Shown here one piece after another: positions 1-9,632 of a DNA stretch of 64,000 nt. This DNA is from Frateuria terrea. Its GTDB lineage: Bacteria > Pseudomonadota > Gammaproteobacteria > Xanthomonadales > Rhodanobacteraceae. The stretch is from positions 104,454 to 168,453 of the forward strand of contig NZ_FOXL01000005.1 of assembly GCF_900115705.1 (NCBI RefSeq), in the 5' to 3' direction. The translations under genes were made by a program, and so were the position numbers. Positions within the stretch are counted from its first letter, which is position 1; each line of letters opens with the position of its first letter. The notes beneath the pieces are model-generated. The model was given only the letters and a program-made list of their open reading frames with translations. It ran no database searches and was not told the DNA's origin.

Positions 1-95
1 CGTCACGGATGGCTCAACCATGCGGCTTTGGTGGCGACACGCACGCCTATCGGGCGACAGCGCAAAACGCCAACATTGCCTATTTCCGGCACCAG
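1..95. repeat. Left attachment site (direct repeat with 43750-43844)
   Basis: All 95 bases match 43750-43844; identity ends where the left copy continues with CACAGC and the right copy with ATACGA. The repeat begins at the window edge, so it may extend further left. It contains no recognisable tRNA T-arm or tmRNA end. This is the prophage end distal to the integrase. Confidence 0.93.
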
Positions 96-109
96 CACAG
101 CAAGGAAAG

Positions 110-160
110 ACGCCGCTTCCGAGACCCTCTGGGGTAATCTTGGGGCGGCGTTTCTCTTTA
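110..160. terminator. Terminator-like hairpin inside the left prophage end
   Basis: ACGCCGC (110-116) pairs with GCGGCGT (145-151) around a 28-base loop that can itself form a small ACCC/GGGT stem, and is followed on the plus strand by TTTCTCTTT. On the minus strand it would end the late operon; on the plus strand it would end any host transcript entering through the attachment site. The large loop makes it weaker than a classical terminator. Confidence 0.5.
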
Positions 161-303
161 CCCCACCGTCCGCCAGTGGCTACGCGCACCACTTGAAAGC
201 GCCCCGGTCATCGGTCCGCGCCTGACAGGATCGGATGAGACCTGACTCGCGGGGCGAGATCAGTGTGCCACCCAGGGCTCCCCGCGGCTGTAGGGGCGCA
301 CCG

Positions 304-819
304 TCAAAGTACGTCGGCGAGCGGTGCGGCGAGCTGGTCGGCGACGGCAATCGCTGTACGAATGGAGCCGTTCGCGGCGTCCATCGCGGGAGTTGGAAAA
401 ACGTCCTGTACCTGCGGTGCGGGCGGCGGATCAGAGCTGGGAATCGGCACCTGCGGCTGCGGCTCGCCCAAGGCCAGCATCAGACAGGCCTTGCGCACCG
501 TGCTCACGGTCCAGGCATCCAGATGCTCCTGCATGACGCCACGCCAGGTTGCGACGCCGGCAATCTGGCCGTTGGCCTTCTGGCGTGGGGCACCGTCGAC
601 CAGTTGCATCGCCACGGCGAGCAGGTCGATCGCCACCGTCTCGGGCTTGTCGTGCACCACGCACGAGCACCAGACGGTTTGCCCGGTATCGAGCATGACG
701 GCAGAGCCGGCGGCGATCAGATCGTCGGCAAGACCCGGGAAGTCGATGCCGTTCTGGGTCAGGAGCGCGGCCAGGCCGGCGGCAACATCGAAGGTGGTGT
801 CGAGTTTCGTGTAGCTCAT
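304..819 (-). CDS. Late protein of unknown function, last gene of the tail operon
   Basis: 171-residue protein, not recognised. The ATG at 819 lies 11 bases downstream of the stop of the tail-tip gene, so it belongs to the late operon. No signal peptide or membrane segment is visible. A proline-rich stretch near residues 120-140 precedes an alanine-rich C-terminus. Genes in this place, after a J-like protein, are often tail fibre, fibre-assembly or lysogenic-conversion proteins, but nothing in the sequence settles this. The region from 176 to 303 shows no gene. Confidence 0.6.
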   Translation of the reverse strand: MSYTKLDTTFDVAAGLAALLTQNGIDFPGLADDLIAAGSAVMLDTGQTVWCSCVVHDKPETVAIDLLAVAMQLVDGAPRQKANGQIAGVATWRGVMQEHLDAWTVSTVRKACLMLALGEPQPQVPIPSSDPPPAPQVQDVFPTPAMDAANGSIRTAIAVADQLAAPLADVL

Positions 820-829
820 GGGTACTTCC

Positions 830-3800
830 TCACTTCGCGGGCTTCATGTTGTGGTGCGAGTAGTCGCCGACCCAGAAGCAGTCGTTCTCGCAGGTAATGT
901 GCTGCACGAGGATGTCTCCCACGTCGAACACCTCCGCCACGCGCATCACGCCAGCCGTGCGATGTTTAAGCACCAAGTCGCGCGTATAGGGCGCACGCAC
1001 GCAAAGGCCATCCGCCGTTTCGAGCGGCGCGCTCTCCGAGCAGATGATGCTGGAGCCGTCCAAGCCCACCACGCGCACGCCGGGCTGCAGCTTTGCCTCC
1101 GAGTACGAGACTCGGCCCCAGCGTCCGCTGGCGAGCAACAGGTCATCGCCCACGCGCACGTCGCCGGCACGGATCGTCTCGTGCGAGCCATCCGACGCGC
1201 GGCGAATCACCGGCTCGTCCACCTGCGGGCAACCGGTCTGCCCGCCGCCGCTGCCGGTACCGCTGGTGGGGTAGGTGATGGTGGCCTGTCCCACGAATAC
1301 CCGACCGTTGGCGTTGAGGCTGGTGATCTGGCTCGTCGTCGCCTGGAGTGACTTGCTGCCGCCGGTCATGCCGGGGTCGTCGTAGTAGAAGTAGTACGTC
1401 ACGGTTGCACCTGGCGAGCCCGATACCGTGACGTTGCCGGAGTTATAGGCAATGGAGTCGCCCCCGCCAACAAAGCTCGCGGCGCTGGCGCTGAACGAGG
1501 CGGAGGTCGTGGTGGTGGTGTAGGTGACGGACAGACCAGACCAGCCGCCACCGTAGTTGCCCCATGTCACCAGTGGTAGGTTGCGCTGGGTGCTGAGCGT
1601 GCCGGAGACTTCGGTGGCGAGGTCAGAAACCGAGTAACCCTGTGCGCTGATGACACGGCAGTCGTAAGGGAGGCTTCCTGCGACGTAGGTTGAGCCGCTG
1701 GTGTTGCTTATGTACCCGTCAACCTCAATCCATGCCGCCGCCGTGTCAGCGGGAGCGGTCAAGCTACCGCGCACAACGGATGACGCCCTTCCCACCCGAG
1801 CGAACTCCGCGCCGCTAATAATGCTGCCGTCTGCCTTGAGCCAGGCGACTTGAATCGTTGTATACGTGTTCACGCCAGCCGGCGGGATCGAAGCGAAAGC
1901 CACGCTTGCGTTCAGTTCCGCGACGATGACCTGCCCCGCGCTCACAGGAAAGATCTCAGAGCGCAGCACAGATACCACGGTGGCGCCATTCGGGACCGAT
2001 GCGCCAGTAGCTACTCGGAAAAGAATGTCGGTGCTTTCCGGGATAACCGCCCAGGTTGCTGCGTTCTGGTTGATAGCCAGCGTCCAGTTGTCTACAGCGT
2101 ACGCACCAACGGCGATGCCGAGACCCTTCGCGATGCCCATCGTGTTGCGCGAGAACGTGGGGTTTCCGATAAGGCTCTTGCCTGCGCCCGCCAACGGAAT
2201 AGAGCCGTTGATGAGTGCCGCCAGCCGGGTCTTGCCCCACGTAGAGCTATCGGGGACCTCATCGAGGCTAGCCGGTTGCACCGTCATCACGCAGCTGGTG
2301 GCGTTGTAGTAGCCACTGGAGTGGTTGACGTAGTACAGCTCGAAATGCGCGAACTGCGCGCCCGCGGGGGCCGCGCCTACAGCCTTGCTCACGGTTTGGC
2401 CGGTTGGACCGCAGGTGATGGACGCCAAGGTCGTGGCGACTTCGGTATGCGATGCGTCGCGCCACGAGATGCGGCATCCCGCCGATGATCCGGCGTTCGC
2501 GCTCAGACCACGTAGGCAGCAGGCGACGGTGATCGTCTGCCCAGGCACCACGCTCACGTAGCCGGTATTGCGCGCGTAAGTCGTGGCACCGCCGGCCTGC
2601 CCCTGGCGCACCAGGTGGGTCGGGCACGCGCTGTCCGGGCTGTTGCCGTCCGTGCCGTTCTGATAGAAGCCGGTCGGGTTGTCGAAGGTCCAGCCAGCCG
2701 TTCCGTTGAGGAAGTTGCCGTTGATGACGTGCGGGACGTTGACCGCTGCTGTCACATCGGCGCCATCGGCGACCGTCTTGCCCTTGTTCGTGAGGACCGC
2801 CGTGTAGGCACTCCAGCCGGCCGAGACCACCGCGCCGCGCGAGCGCAGGCGGTAGTAGTAGGTCGCGCCGGTGGTGAAGTGGTGCACGTAGGACGTGCTG
2901 GTCGGGCCGACCTGCGCCAGCACCGTCCAGGGGCCGCCGCTCGCCGTCGCGTACTCGATCGACGTGCAGCCCACCGCGGCTGGGTTGGGGTTGAACCAAG
3001 TGATCGAGACGCCGTCAGCGACCGCCGTGACGGCGGGACTGTTGGGTGTCACCGGCACGTCCGGCAGCTCGATGTTCGTGCCGACGATGTAGGTGTAGGC
3101 GGTCTCGTCGGCCAGCGTCCGGCCACCCTTGCCGAACACGTTGAAGCTCACGAACTTGAGGTAGACCGTCTGGCCGATCTGCGAGGGATCGACCGGGATG
3201 CGCAGGATGTTCTCGTCTAGGCGCACGAATGGTGCGCCAGCGCTGTGCGCTACTTGGTCCGATCCGTAGCCGCCACGCCGCAGGTAGCCAAGCGTGTAGC
3301 TCGGGCCGCCGGCCAGCGTGGCGGTTTGGTAGGCGACGAGCTCGTTGTCGATCATCGCCAGGGTGATGAATTGGTCGGCGTCGGCCTGGGTTCCGCCCAG
3401 CAGCTCGACCGGGCCGTTGAGCACTACGTTGGGCGCGCCAGTCGTGTCCGGGTCACTGCCGGCGGCCAGGCTGTTGGTCAACTCACCATAGGCCGCCCGC
3501 TGGCTGTGCGTGGTCAGGTAGGTGTAGCTGGTGCCATCGTGGCTGAGGTACACATCGCAGCCAGCCCATAGCGGATCGGTGCCCGACAGGGCACACCATA
3601 TCTCCGGTTGGTTGTTCGAGACTAGGAATCCAGGGCCGCGAAACAGGTAGGGGCCGTCCACCGGGCCGGGGTCAGCGTTGGGATCGACGCTTGTGCCGGC
3701 GTTCGGCTGCGTGGCGTAGATGCTGGCGTGGCTGATGCCCTCGGGGAACTCTTCGGCCACGATGGACAGCAGGCCATGCTCATCCTCGGACACTTCGGTG

Positions 3801-4984
3801 ATGCGCACGGGCGTCAGGTACAGGCCCGTATTGGCATCGGTCAGCGTCACGATGTCCATCGGTTCCAAGTAGCAGTAGCGCCACGACAGTTGGAACTCGT
3901 AGGTATTGCGGATGTAGTACGTGCGCTGCAGCAGGTTTTGCGCCACCAGCTTGGCGACCGCCGCCTGCGTCACCATGTCGACCGAGTCGGACTGGTCGGC
4001 GCGGGCGCCCGTACCCACCACGTCTTGGTCAATCGACGCGACCACCGTGCCGGTGTGGTACGTGTTGGCGCGGTCCTTGAACTCCACGCGCTGCATGTTC
4101 ATTGCATCGGCCGGCGCAATGCGCTTGACCGTGACCGGATCGCCGGGACCGTTGGTGATGAAATCGTCGCGGCCGAGATCCGCAACCGCCGTCAGGCTGG
4201 GCGTGTAGGTGACGCCGTTGCCGGTGATCGTGGCATCGCCGTAGGGGACAACCTTCAGCACACCCTCGGAGAAGAACGGGGCGCTGTTGGCGTACTTGAA
4301 CAGGTCGTCCAGCGCCTGCTGGGCCGGCGTCTGCGTGCTGTAGACGGGCGAGAAGAACAGGCCGGCTGCGGTGCAATAGTTCTTGAACGCGGTCAGGTCG
4401 CCCAGCGCGTTGAACTGCACACCGATCTGGCTATCGGTGCAGATGGCGGTCGCAATGTCCGCCGGGTTGGCGTCCTTGATCGACGCGCTGAACTGGTTGC
4501 GGCCGTCTATCTCGAAGTTGTAATTCGGCAACGAGGCCGAGCTGCCCAGGTCCTTGTTCTGGAACGCGGCCAGCACCGTGCCTGAATAGCCTAGAGCATG
4601 GTCGCCGGACAGGTGCGACCACGCGGACTGCCCTTGCGCGCCCGTGAATGCCAACCCGCCCACAGCCGAGAGCGTGGTCGTGCTGCTGCCATCGTAGACG
4701 GTAACGATATTGCCCACGCCCTCCGCCAGGCCGAGCAGGTAGCTGCACTGGTAGGTGTAGGACGTGCTGGCTTGACCGCCGCCGCCACCACCCTTGCCGC
4801 CCTGCTGCTTTTGGGTGTGAGCGATGGCCTTGAAGTCCATGTAATCGATGACGTTGCCGGCCAGCTTGTTGCGGCCGAACACCACCGGGATGGGCGAGCC
4901 GTACTGCGCACCCTGCAGGTCGATGCCCATCGCACGGGTAGGCGTCTGCGCTGCGGATTTGTGACCGCCACCGAATAGGCTCAC
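830..4984 (-). CDS. J-like tail tip / host-specificity protein with C-terminal Hint domain
   Basis: About 1384 residues. The N-terminal third resembles central tail-hub proteins (GSPIPVVFGRNKLAG near residue 30, then a glycine-rich loop). A fibronectin type III-like segment spans about residues 638-738 (VSITWFNP, YYYRLRSRG), followed by long beta-rich repeats typical of a receptor-binding tip. The last 133 residues form an intein-like Hint domain: Cys at about 1252, CSESAPLETADG in the middle, HITCEN and a final HHN before MKPAK. The start chosen is GTG at 4984: it overlaps the previous stop as GTGA and GGAG lies nine bases upstream; the TTG at 4999 is less likely. It should form the tail tip that contacts the host receptor. 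Whether the Hint domain cleaves the protein is unknown. Confidence 0.9.
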   Translation of the reverse strand: MSLFGGGHKSAAQTPTRAMGIDLQGAQYGSPIPVVFGRNKLAGNVIDYMDFKAIAHTQKQQGGKGGGGGGQASTSYTYQCSYLLGLAEGVGNIVTVYDGSSTTTLSAVGGLAFTGAQGQSAWSHLSGDHALGYSGTVLAAFQNKDLGSSASLPNYNFEIDGRNQFSASIKDANPADIATAICTDSQIGVQFNALGDLTAFKNYCTAAGLFFSPVYSTQTPAQQALDDLFKYANSAPFFSEGVLKVVPYGDATITGNGVTYTPSLTAVADLGRDDFITNGPGDPVTVKRIAPADAMNMQRVEFKDRANTYHTGTVVASIDQDVVGTGARADQSDSVDMVTQAAVAKLVAQNLLQRTYYIRNTYEFQLSWRYCYLEPMDIVTLTDANTGLYLTPVRITEVSEDEHGLLSIVAEEFPEGISHASIYATQPNAGTSVDPNADPGPVDGPYLFRGPGFLVSNNQPEIWCALSGTDPLWAGCDVYLSHDGTSYTYLTTHSQRAAYGELTNSLAAGSDPDTTGAPNVVLNGPVELLGGTQADADQFITLAMIDNELVAYQTATLAGGPSYTLGYLRRGGYGSDQVAHSAGAPFVRLDENILRIPVDPSQIGQTVYLKFVSFNVFGKGGRTLADETAYTYIVGTNIELPDVPVTPNSPAVTAVADGVSITWFNPNPAAVGCTSIEYATASGGPWTVLAQVGPTSTSYVHHFTTGATYYYRLRSRGAVVSAGWSAYTAVLTNKGKTVADGADVTAAVNVPHVINGNFLNGTAGWTFDNPTGFYQNGTDGNSPDSACPTHLVRQGQAGGATTYARNTGYVSVVPGQTITVACCLRGLSANAGSSAGCRISWRDASHTEVATTLASITCGPTGQTVSKAVGAAPAGAQFAHFELYYVNHSSGYYNATSCVMTVQPASLDEVPDSSTWGKTRLAALINGSIPLAGAGKSLIGNPTFSRNTMGIAKGLGIAVGAYAVDNWTLAINQNAATWAVIPESTDILFRVATGASVPNGATVVSVLRSEIFPVSAGQVIVAELNASVAFASIPPAGVNTYTTIQVAWLKADGSIISGAEFARVGRASSVVRGSLTAPADTAAAWIEVDGYISNTSGSTYVAGSLPYDCRVISAQGYSVSDLATEVSGTLSTQRNLPLVTWGNYGGGWSGLSVTYTTTTTSASFSASAASFVGGGDSIAYNSGNVTVSGSPGATVTYYFYYDDPGMTGGSKSLQATTSQITSLNANGRVFVGQATITYPTSGTGSGGGQTGCPQVDEPVIRRASDGSHETIRAGDVRVGDDLLLASGRWGRVSYSEAKLQPGVRVVGLDGSSIICSESAPLETADGLCVRAPYTRDLVLKHRTAGVMRVAEVFDVGDILVQHITCENDCFWVGDYSHHNMKPAK

Positions 4985-5412
4985 GCTCGGATTCTCCAAA
5001 AACCATGGGGGCGATCCGCCCAGCGGCGCACTTCGGCGCGCTCGACTTTGCCCGCCTCGCGGCTGGCGTGGATCATGTAAAGCTCGGGCTCGATGGCCTC
5101 GACGATGCCGCCGTGCGAGAAGCAGCGGCCGACGCGGAACAGCACCAGGTCACCGATCTGCGGGGCTTCGACCGGGTCGGCAAAGCGCTTCACCCAGCCG
5201 AGGTACTTTTCCTCGCTGCGGTGCAGGTGCCAGTCCGGCGCGTAGGGGCGCGGCTCCACTTCGGCCGGGATCAAGCCCAGCGCCGTCAGCACACGCACCG
5301 GCAGCATGGCGCAGTCCACGCCCACGCCGAGAACGTCCGCTTGGTGGCGATAGGGCGTGTCTAGCCATCGCCGCGCCTCCGCGACGATGCGTTCGCCTTG
5401 AGGGAGGGTCAT
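4981..5412 (-). CDS. NlpC/P60-type tail-tip peptidase (lambda K-like)
   Basis: 143 residues, the usual length for phage tail NlpC/P60 proteins. Catalytic Cys34 lies in GVDCAMLP, the histidine in FSHGGIV (His100), and a further histidine in MIHAS (His115), giving the papain-like Cys-His arrangement. It sits between the L-like and J-like tail genes, as lambda K does, and overlaps both by four bases. The family is thought to cut peptidoglycan peptides locally during DNA entry or to help tail-tip assembly. The N-terminal JAB-like domain of lambda K is absent. Confidence 0.88.
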   Translation of the reverse strand: MTLPQGERIVAEARRWLDTPYRHQADVLGVGVDCAMLPVRVLTALGLIPAEVEPRPYAPDWHLHRSEEKYLGWVKRFADPVEAPQIGDLVLFRVGRCFSHGGIVEAIEPELYMIHASREAGKVERAEVRRWADRPHGFWRIRA

Positions 5413-6383
5413 TGCAGGTCGAAGCGATTTTTCTGCCCGCCCGGCCCACGCCCGATGCCGCCATGCCCAAGGCCGGCGCCGCCACCGCTCGAAGAGCTGG
5501 GAGCATTGCCGCCCATCTCGATCACTTCGGGCGTGGGCACGTAGGGGAATCCACGGAAGCGCGACAGGTTGGCGAATTTGGCCGAGCAGGTGCTTTGCGT
5601 CTTGTCGCAGCCGGGGTACGCGGTGAAGGTGTCACCGGCCGCACAGGCGCCAGGCAGCGGATAGAGCAACGACAGCACGCCGCCGCTGAAGCTCTTCACC
5701 GATCGCGTCAGGCCGGCATTGGCGCCCGAGGTAATGACGATGTACCCCTGCGCGAAGTAGTCCGCCGCCTGCGTGAGCCCAGCGTCGGTGATCGTCGTGA
5801 CCGTACCGCTATCGACGCTACCGGACACGGCAAAGCTCGACTTCACCAACCCACACCCGGCATCGAACAACGCATGGTTGCACTGCGGCAGGAAGTAGTT
5901 GCGAGGGAACGCGGCGCTCAGGTAGACAAGATCGCTCGACACGTTGAGCGAGACCTTGCCCGAGCCGGCCGACACATCCGCCACCGTGCCCGTGAACAGG
6001 TTGACGATCCCGCGCGAGGTGTCGGTCAGGCTGGGCGTCAGGAACTTGTCCACCTTGACGCGCGCGCCATCGAAGCCGCCCGCATTGGCGAACGCGCCCG
6101 GCGTCTTGCCCATGATCAGCGTGTCGCCGTCGTAGAACACGTCGACTTCCAGGCTTTCGACCTGCAGGCCGATCGACAGCTTGATCGGGCCGCGACCGAA
6201 GCCAGGCACGCCACTGGACGACTGCGCGGCAAGGAAGATGTGCCCGCCGTAGGTTATGTTCTGCGGCGCGTCGGTGTAGTACAGCACCGTCCCCGAGAGC
6301 AGCGTCAGGGTGTAGAGGTCGGCCACCATGAGCTGCTTCGAGCTGGTGAGCATCGTCTTAAAGTCGGCGCTGATCGATTTCAT
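5409..6383 (-). CDS. Tail tip assembly protein, DUF2163/lambda L-like
   Basis: 324 residues. The N-terminal two thirds resemble the DUF2163/BR0599 phage family. The C-terminal part has four cysteines in a conserved arrangement (PQCNHALFDAGCGL; YPGCDKTQSTC; then RFRGFPYVP), which matches the region of lambda gpL that carries an iron-sulfur cluster. A flexible Gly/Ser-rich tail closes the protein. Position between the M-like and K-like genes supports a role as the hub protein linking tail tube and J. Metal binding is inference from the cysteine pattern. Confidence 0.82.
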   Translation of the reverse strand: MKSISADFKTMLTSSKQLMVADLYTLTLLSGTVLYYTDAPQNITYGGHIFLAAQSSSGVPGFGRGPIKLSIGLQVESLEVDVFYDGDTLIMGKTPGAFANAGGFDGARVKVDKFLTPSLTDTSRGIVNLFTGTVADVSAGSGKVSLNVSSDLVYLSAAFPRNYFLPQCNHALFDAGCGLVKSSFAVSGSVDSGTVTTITDAGLTQAADYFAQGYIVITSGANAGLTRSVKSFSGGVLSLLYPLPGACAAGDTFTAYPGCDKTQSTCSAKFANLSRFRGFPYVPTPEVIEMGGNAPSSSSGGGAGLGHGGIGRGPGGQKNRFDLQ

Positions 6384-6736
6384 CGCACCGTCCGCATGGT
6401 CACGGTCTGGACCTCGTACATCTGGTTTAGCATCTGGTTGAACTCGACCTTGTCGTCGACAAAGCGCACCGTGAACGGGCTCGCCGGGTCGTTTGGCACG
6501 TTGAGGTAGAACGGCGTCAGGCTTCCCTGCTGGCCGTCGAAGAAACTCTGGAAGGTCTGGAAGTCGGCCTGCGACAGGTAGGCGAACGTCAGGTCGAACT
6601 CATAGACCGGTGCCGTCCATCGGCCGGTGCGGAACTCCGCTCCCGATGCCGTCGTCTCGACGTCCGTCGACCATAGCGAGCGCTTCTTGATGTCCCAGGT
6701 GACGCCGGGAAAGGTCGGGAAGGTGTTGATGCTCAT
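6380..6736 (-). CDS. Minor tail protein, DUF2460/lambda M-like
   Basis: 118 residues with the opening FPTFPGVTWDIKK and central QSFFDGQQGSLTPFYL, typical of the small tail-tip proteins encoded directly after the tape measure. It overlaps the tape measure stop and the next gene by four bases each. It probably forms the distal tail ring at the end of the tape measure. No catalytic motif is expected or seen. Confidence 0.78.
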   Translation of the reverse strand: MSINTFPTFPGVTWDIKKRSLWSTDVETTASGAEFRTGRWTAPVYEFDLTFAYLSQADFQTFQSFFDGQQGSLTPFYLNVPNDPASPFTVRFVDDKVEFNQMLNQMYEVQTVTMRTVR

Positions 6737-9615
6737 CGCGCCCCCAGCATGTGACCGCGACGGCCTGCCAGCTTGATGGCGCTAGCAATGGCGGCCGGAT
6801 TGCGCCGCATGTAGTCCTTGAAGCTGCGCGGGTCGGTTGTGTGGACGTGCACCTGTGGGCCGCCCCCCTGCCCGCCCTGCTTCGCCATCTGGCGCATCGG
6901 GTTGGCGATATTGGCCGGCAGCACCATCTCGTCCTTGTGCAGCTCGGTCATCGCGCCATCGAAGGGGACGCGCTCCCAGCCGCCACGCGCCGAGGCCAGC
7001 GAGCCAGAGAACGCCTCGATACCGGCGAACGCCACGCCGGCCGCAATCGGCGCCAGGATCGGGCCGACGTAGGGGATGCCCACGATGGCCTGATAAGCCT
7101 TCGCCGCGCCGGTAGCTGCTGCGCTGGTGATTTGGCTCTTGCCGGTGGCGGCGTCGGTGGCCTTGGATTGGGCGGCGGCAGCCTGCTCGACTACGGCGCG
7201 CTGCTCGGTGCCAGTAGTGGTTGCGGCAGTCTTTGCGCCCTCGTTGGCGATCCAATTCATCAGGGTTGAGATACCCATCTGGGCATAGCTCGCCACAATC
7301 GACAGCAGGATGTTGTCCAGCCCCTTCTTGAAACTTTGCGTGCCTTGGATCATTCCTTGGATCGACTGCTGGAAGGCGCTGTCGATGGGCTTGAGCGCCT
7401 TTTGCCACGACTGCTGCATGGCCTTCTGCCGGTCCGCATCGCTCTTGGCGGCATCAGCGGTGTATTGCTTTTGCAGGTTGGCGATCTTGCGCTCGACTTC
7501 TTCGGCCGCCTTTGACTTGGCATCGAGCAAGGCAAGCTCGCGGGCAAGCGCCTGAATTTCGAGCTGGTACTCGGCGTCGTTGGCGGCGGCGATGGCGGTC
7601 AACTCCTGCTGCCGGGAGATGTTGCCCAGCTCGAACGCCGTTTCGATCTGCTGCCGCTTGGTCGCCATGGCGGTCTGCACGGCGTCGATGTCGATTACTT
7701 CCTTCTGGCGGGCCGCCTGCTCGCGTTCGCGGACAACCGCTGCGTCATAGCTCTTCTCGTCGGCCAGCAGTTGGTTCAGCGCGGCCTTTTGCTGCGATGA
7801 GTTTTCCCCGTACAGCCGGGAGGCGTTGGTTAGAACCGATGCGTCAGCCTGCATCCGCTCGGCCGTGTTGGCGGCAGTGCCGGCCCGAACCATTTCCAGG
7901 TCGTTAAGCTCTTCGGCCATCGCCTGCTTGCGTTCACGCGAAGCCTGCATCTCGGCCTGATGCTGGGCACGCGTGGTGGTGTCGATGTCCTGGTATTTCT
8001 TGTTGATCTCCGCCAGTAGCTCTGCCAGCTTGGCACCACCTACGGCGGCGCCACTGATGGGATCGAACTCGACGCCTTGAACGCGCTCATCGTTTGGGTT
8101 GGCGTCGTGCATCGCTTTGAGCTGCTGTTCAAGCTCAATGCTTTTCTGTAGACGCTCGTTCTTGCGGTCTAGGTTGGCGAACTGCGCATCGAACGCCTTG
8201 GCAGCATTGATGCCATCGGTTTGTACCTGCGCGGCTTTCGCTTTGGCCTTCGCTGCATCCTCGGCAGCTTGCTTGGTCTTTTCCAGCGCGGCGCGCTGCT
8301 GCTCCAGGTCGGCAATCTGCCCCGACGTGTCCTGAGCGAAAATAGCGTCAATGATGTCCGAGCCAGAATCGACGCCCTGCCCGTCCCGCAGCGTTTGAAT
8401 CTGCGCATTGATCTTTGCGATCTTCTCGTCAACGGTGGCCTCGCGGAGCGAATCGCCCATGCGCGTGCCGATGCCCTCGATCGCCATGCCGAGGTCTTGC
8501 CACGCCTGCTTGATCAGGTTCGTTTCTTTGACCGCCTCGGGGGCTCGGTTCGCCATCGCGTCGGCAAAGGCGTTCAGTGCAGTCGTGGCGGCATCGGTTG
8601 CGTCGCCGGTTCTCTCTAGCTGCTCGATTTCCTCCATCTGCGTGAGCGAGAGAAAATGGAACTGCTGATCCAGTGCACGAACCGCCTCCACTGGGTTCGC
8701 CTGCAGCTTCATGACCGCATCCACGGCCTGATCCATGCTCTGGCCGGTGACAGTCGCCATGTCTGCAGCGGCTTGCGCGGCTACCTGCATCTGCTCTGCG
8801 TTGAACCGGCCCGAGCCAGCGAGCTTGGTTACGGCCTGCTCGGCTTCGCGGGCGCTCACCTCTGCGCTGGCCGTGGCGCTAGACAGGCTGAGCAACTGGT
8901 CGCGAGTCATGCCCGCCACGCCATTGGTCAGCGTCAGCGAGTGTGCCAGGTCATCATCGGCCTTGATGCCCTCGTAGGCCTCATACGCGAAGGTGCCCAC
9001 CGCAGCCGCAGTCGCCGTGATCGCCAGCCCGAGCGGGCTGAATGCGTACTGCAGCAGGTTGAGACGGTTCGCCATCGTCATGGCCGAACCTTCCATGCGC
9101 GTCCAGTTTCCGCGCAGCGCCTCGCCTACCAGCACGCCGGCCTCACGGGTCACGCCCGCATTGACGACGATGGCTTCGGTATTGGCCTCAACCGCAACCG
9201 TCGCCGCATCCGTTGCCTCGGCAACTTCGGTCTCAGCCGCCGCCTGCCGCGTGGCCGCGGCCATCTGGTCGTTCTGAGCGGCGATCTGCGCCGCCGTCGC
9301 GTCAAGTTGGGCGTCCGTAGCCTCCACGCGCAAGCCCATGCGCTCGGCTAGGCTGCGTTCGCTCTCAGCCAGCCCCGAGTTGGCGCGAACCTGCTCCATG
9401 GATGCCGCGACCATCGCTTTGATACGAGCGGATGCGGCCTCGGCAGAATCCGCCACGGCGGCCTGGGCCGCCTGTATCTCCGTCGATGAGGCCACAACCG
9501 ATGCGGTCATGGCTTCGGACGAGGATGCTACCGACTCGGCGGCCGCATCCATGCCGGCCTTGAGCTCGCTAAGGTCAGCGGTCAGCAGGACTTTGATTTC
9601 GTTGTCGGCGGCCAT
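6733..9615 (-). CDS. Tail length tape measure protein
   Basis: 960 residues, mostly alanine-rich helix and coiled coil, with hydrophobic segments near residues 195-215 (FSPLGLAITATAAAVGTFAY) and 860-885 (PYVGPILAPIAAGVAFAGI), and a C-terminal region like lambda-type H proteins. The length sets tail length during assembly, and the hydrophobic segments are thought to enter the host envelope during DNA ejection. It is the longest late gene after the J-like gene and lies downstream of the chaperone frameshift pair. A strong terminator sits just before its start. Confidence 0.93.
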   Translation of the reverse strand: MAADNEIKVLLTADLSELKAGMDAAAESVASSSEAMTASVVASSTEIQAAQAAVADSAEAASARIKAMVAASMEQVRANSGLAESERSLAERMGLRVEATDAQLDATAAQIAAQNDQMAAATRQAAAETEVAEATDAATVAVEANTEAIVVNAGVTREAGVLVGEALRGNWTRMEGSAMTMANRLNLLQYAFSPLGLAITATAAAVGTFAYEAYEGIKADDDLAHSLTLTNGVAGMTRDQLLSLSSATASAEVSAREAEQAVTKLAGSGRFNAEQMQVAAQAAADMATVTGQSMDQAVDAVMKLQANPVEAVRALDQQFHFLSLTQMEEIEQLERTGDATDAATTALNAFADAMANRAPEAVKETNLIKQAWQDLGMAIEGIGTRMGDSLREATVDEKIAKINAQIQTLRDGQGVDSGSDIIDAIFAQDTSGQIADLEQQRAALEKTKQAAEDAAKAKAKAAQVQTDGINAAKAFDAQFANLDRKNERLQKSIELEQQLKAMHDANPNDERVQGVEFDPISGAAVGGAKLAELLAEINKKYQDIDTTTRAQHQAEMQASRERKQAMAEELNDLEMVRAGTAANTAERMQADASVLTNASRLYGENSSQQKAALNQLLADEKSYDAAVVREREQAARQKEVIDIDAVQTAMATKRQQIETAFELGNISRQQELTAIAAANDAEYQLEIQALARELALLDAKSKAAEEVERKIANLQKQYTADAAKSDADRQKAMQQSWQKALKPIDSAFQQSIQGMIQGTQSFKKGLDNILLSIVASYAQMGISTLMNWIANEGAKTAATTTGTEQRAVVEQAAAAQSKATDAATGKSQITSAAATGAAKAYQAIVGIPYVGPILAPIAAGVAFAGIEAFSGSLASARGGWERVPFDGAMTELHKDEMVLPANIANPMRQMAKQGGQGGGPQVHVHTTDPRSFKDYMRRNPAAIASAIKLAGRRGHMLGAR

Positions 9616-9632
9616 GGGTTTCCTGCGGGCAA

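Noticed and set aside
1-95. tRNA or tmRNA at the attachment site
   Set aside because: The sequence ends in a CCA-like word but has no GTTCRA T-loop, no acceptor pairing and no tmRNA tag frame.
28-225. 65-codon frame across the left attachment site
   Set aside because: No ribosome site, crosses the att/phage junction and the terminator hairpin, and differs at the right copy.
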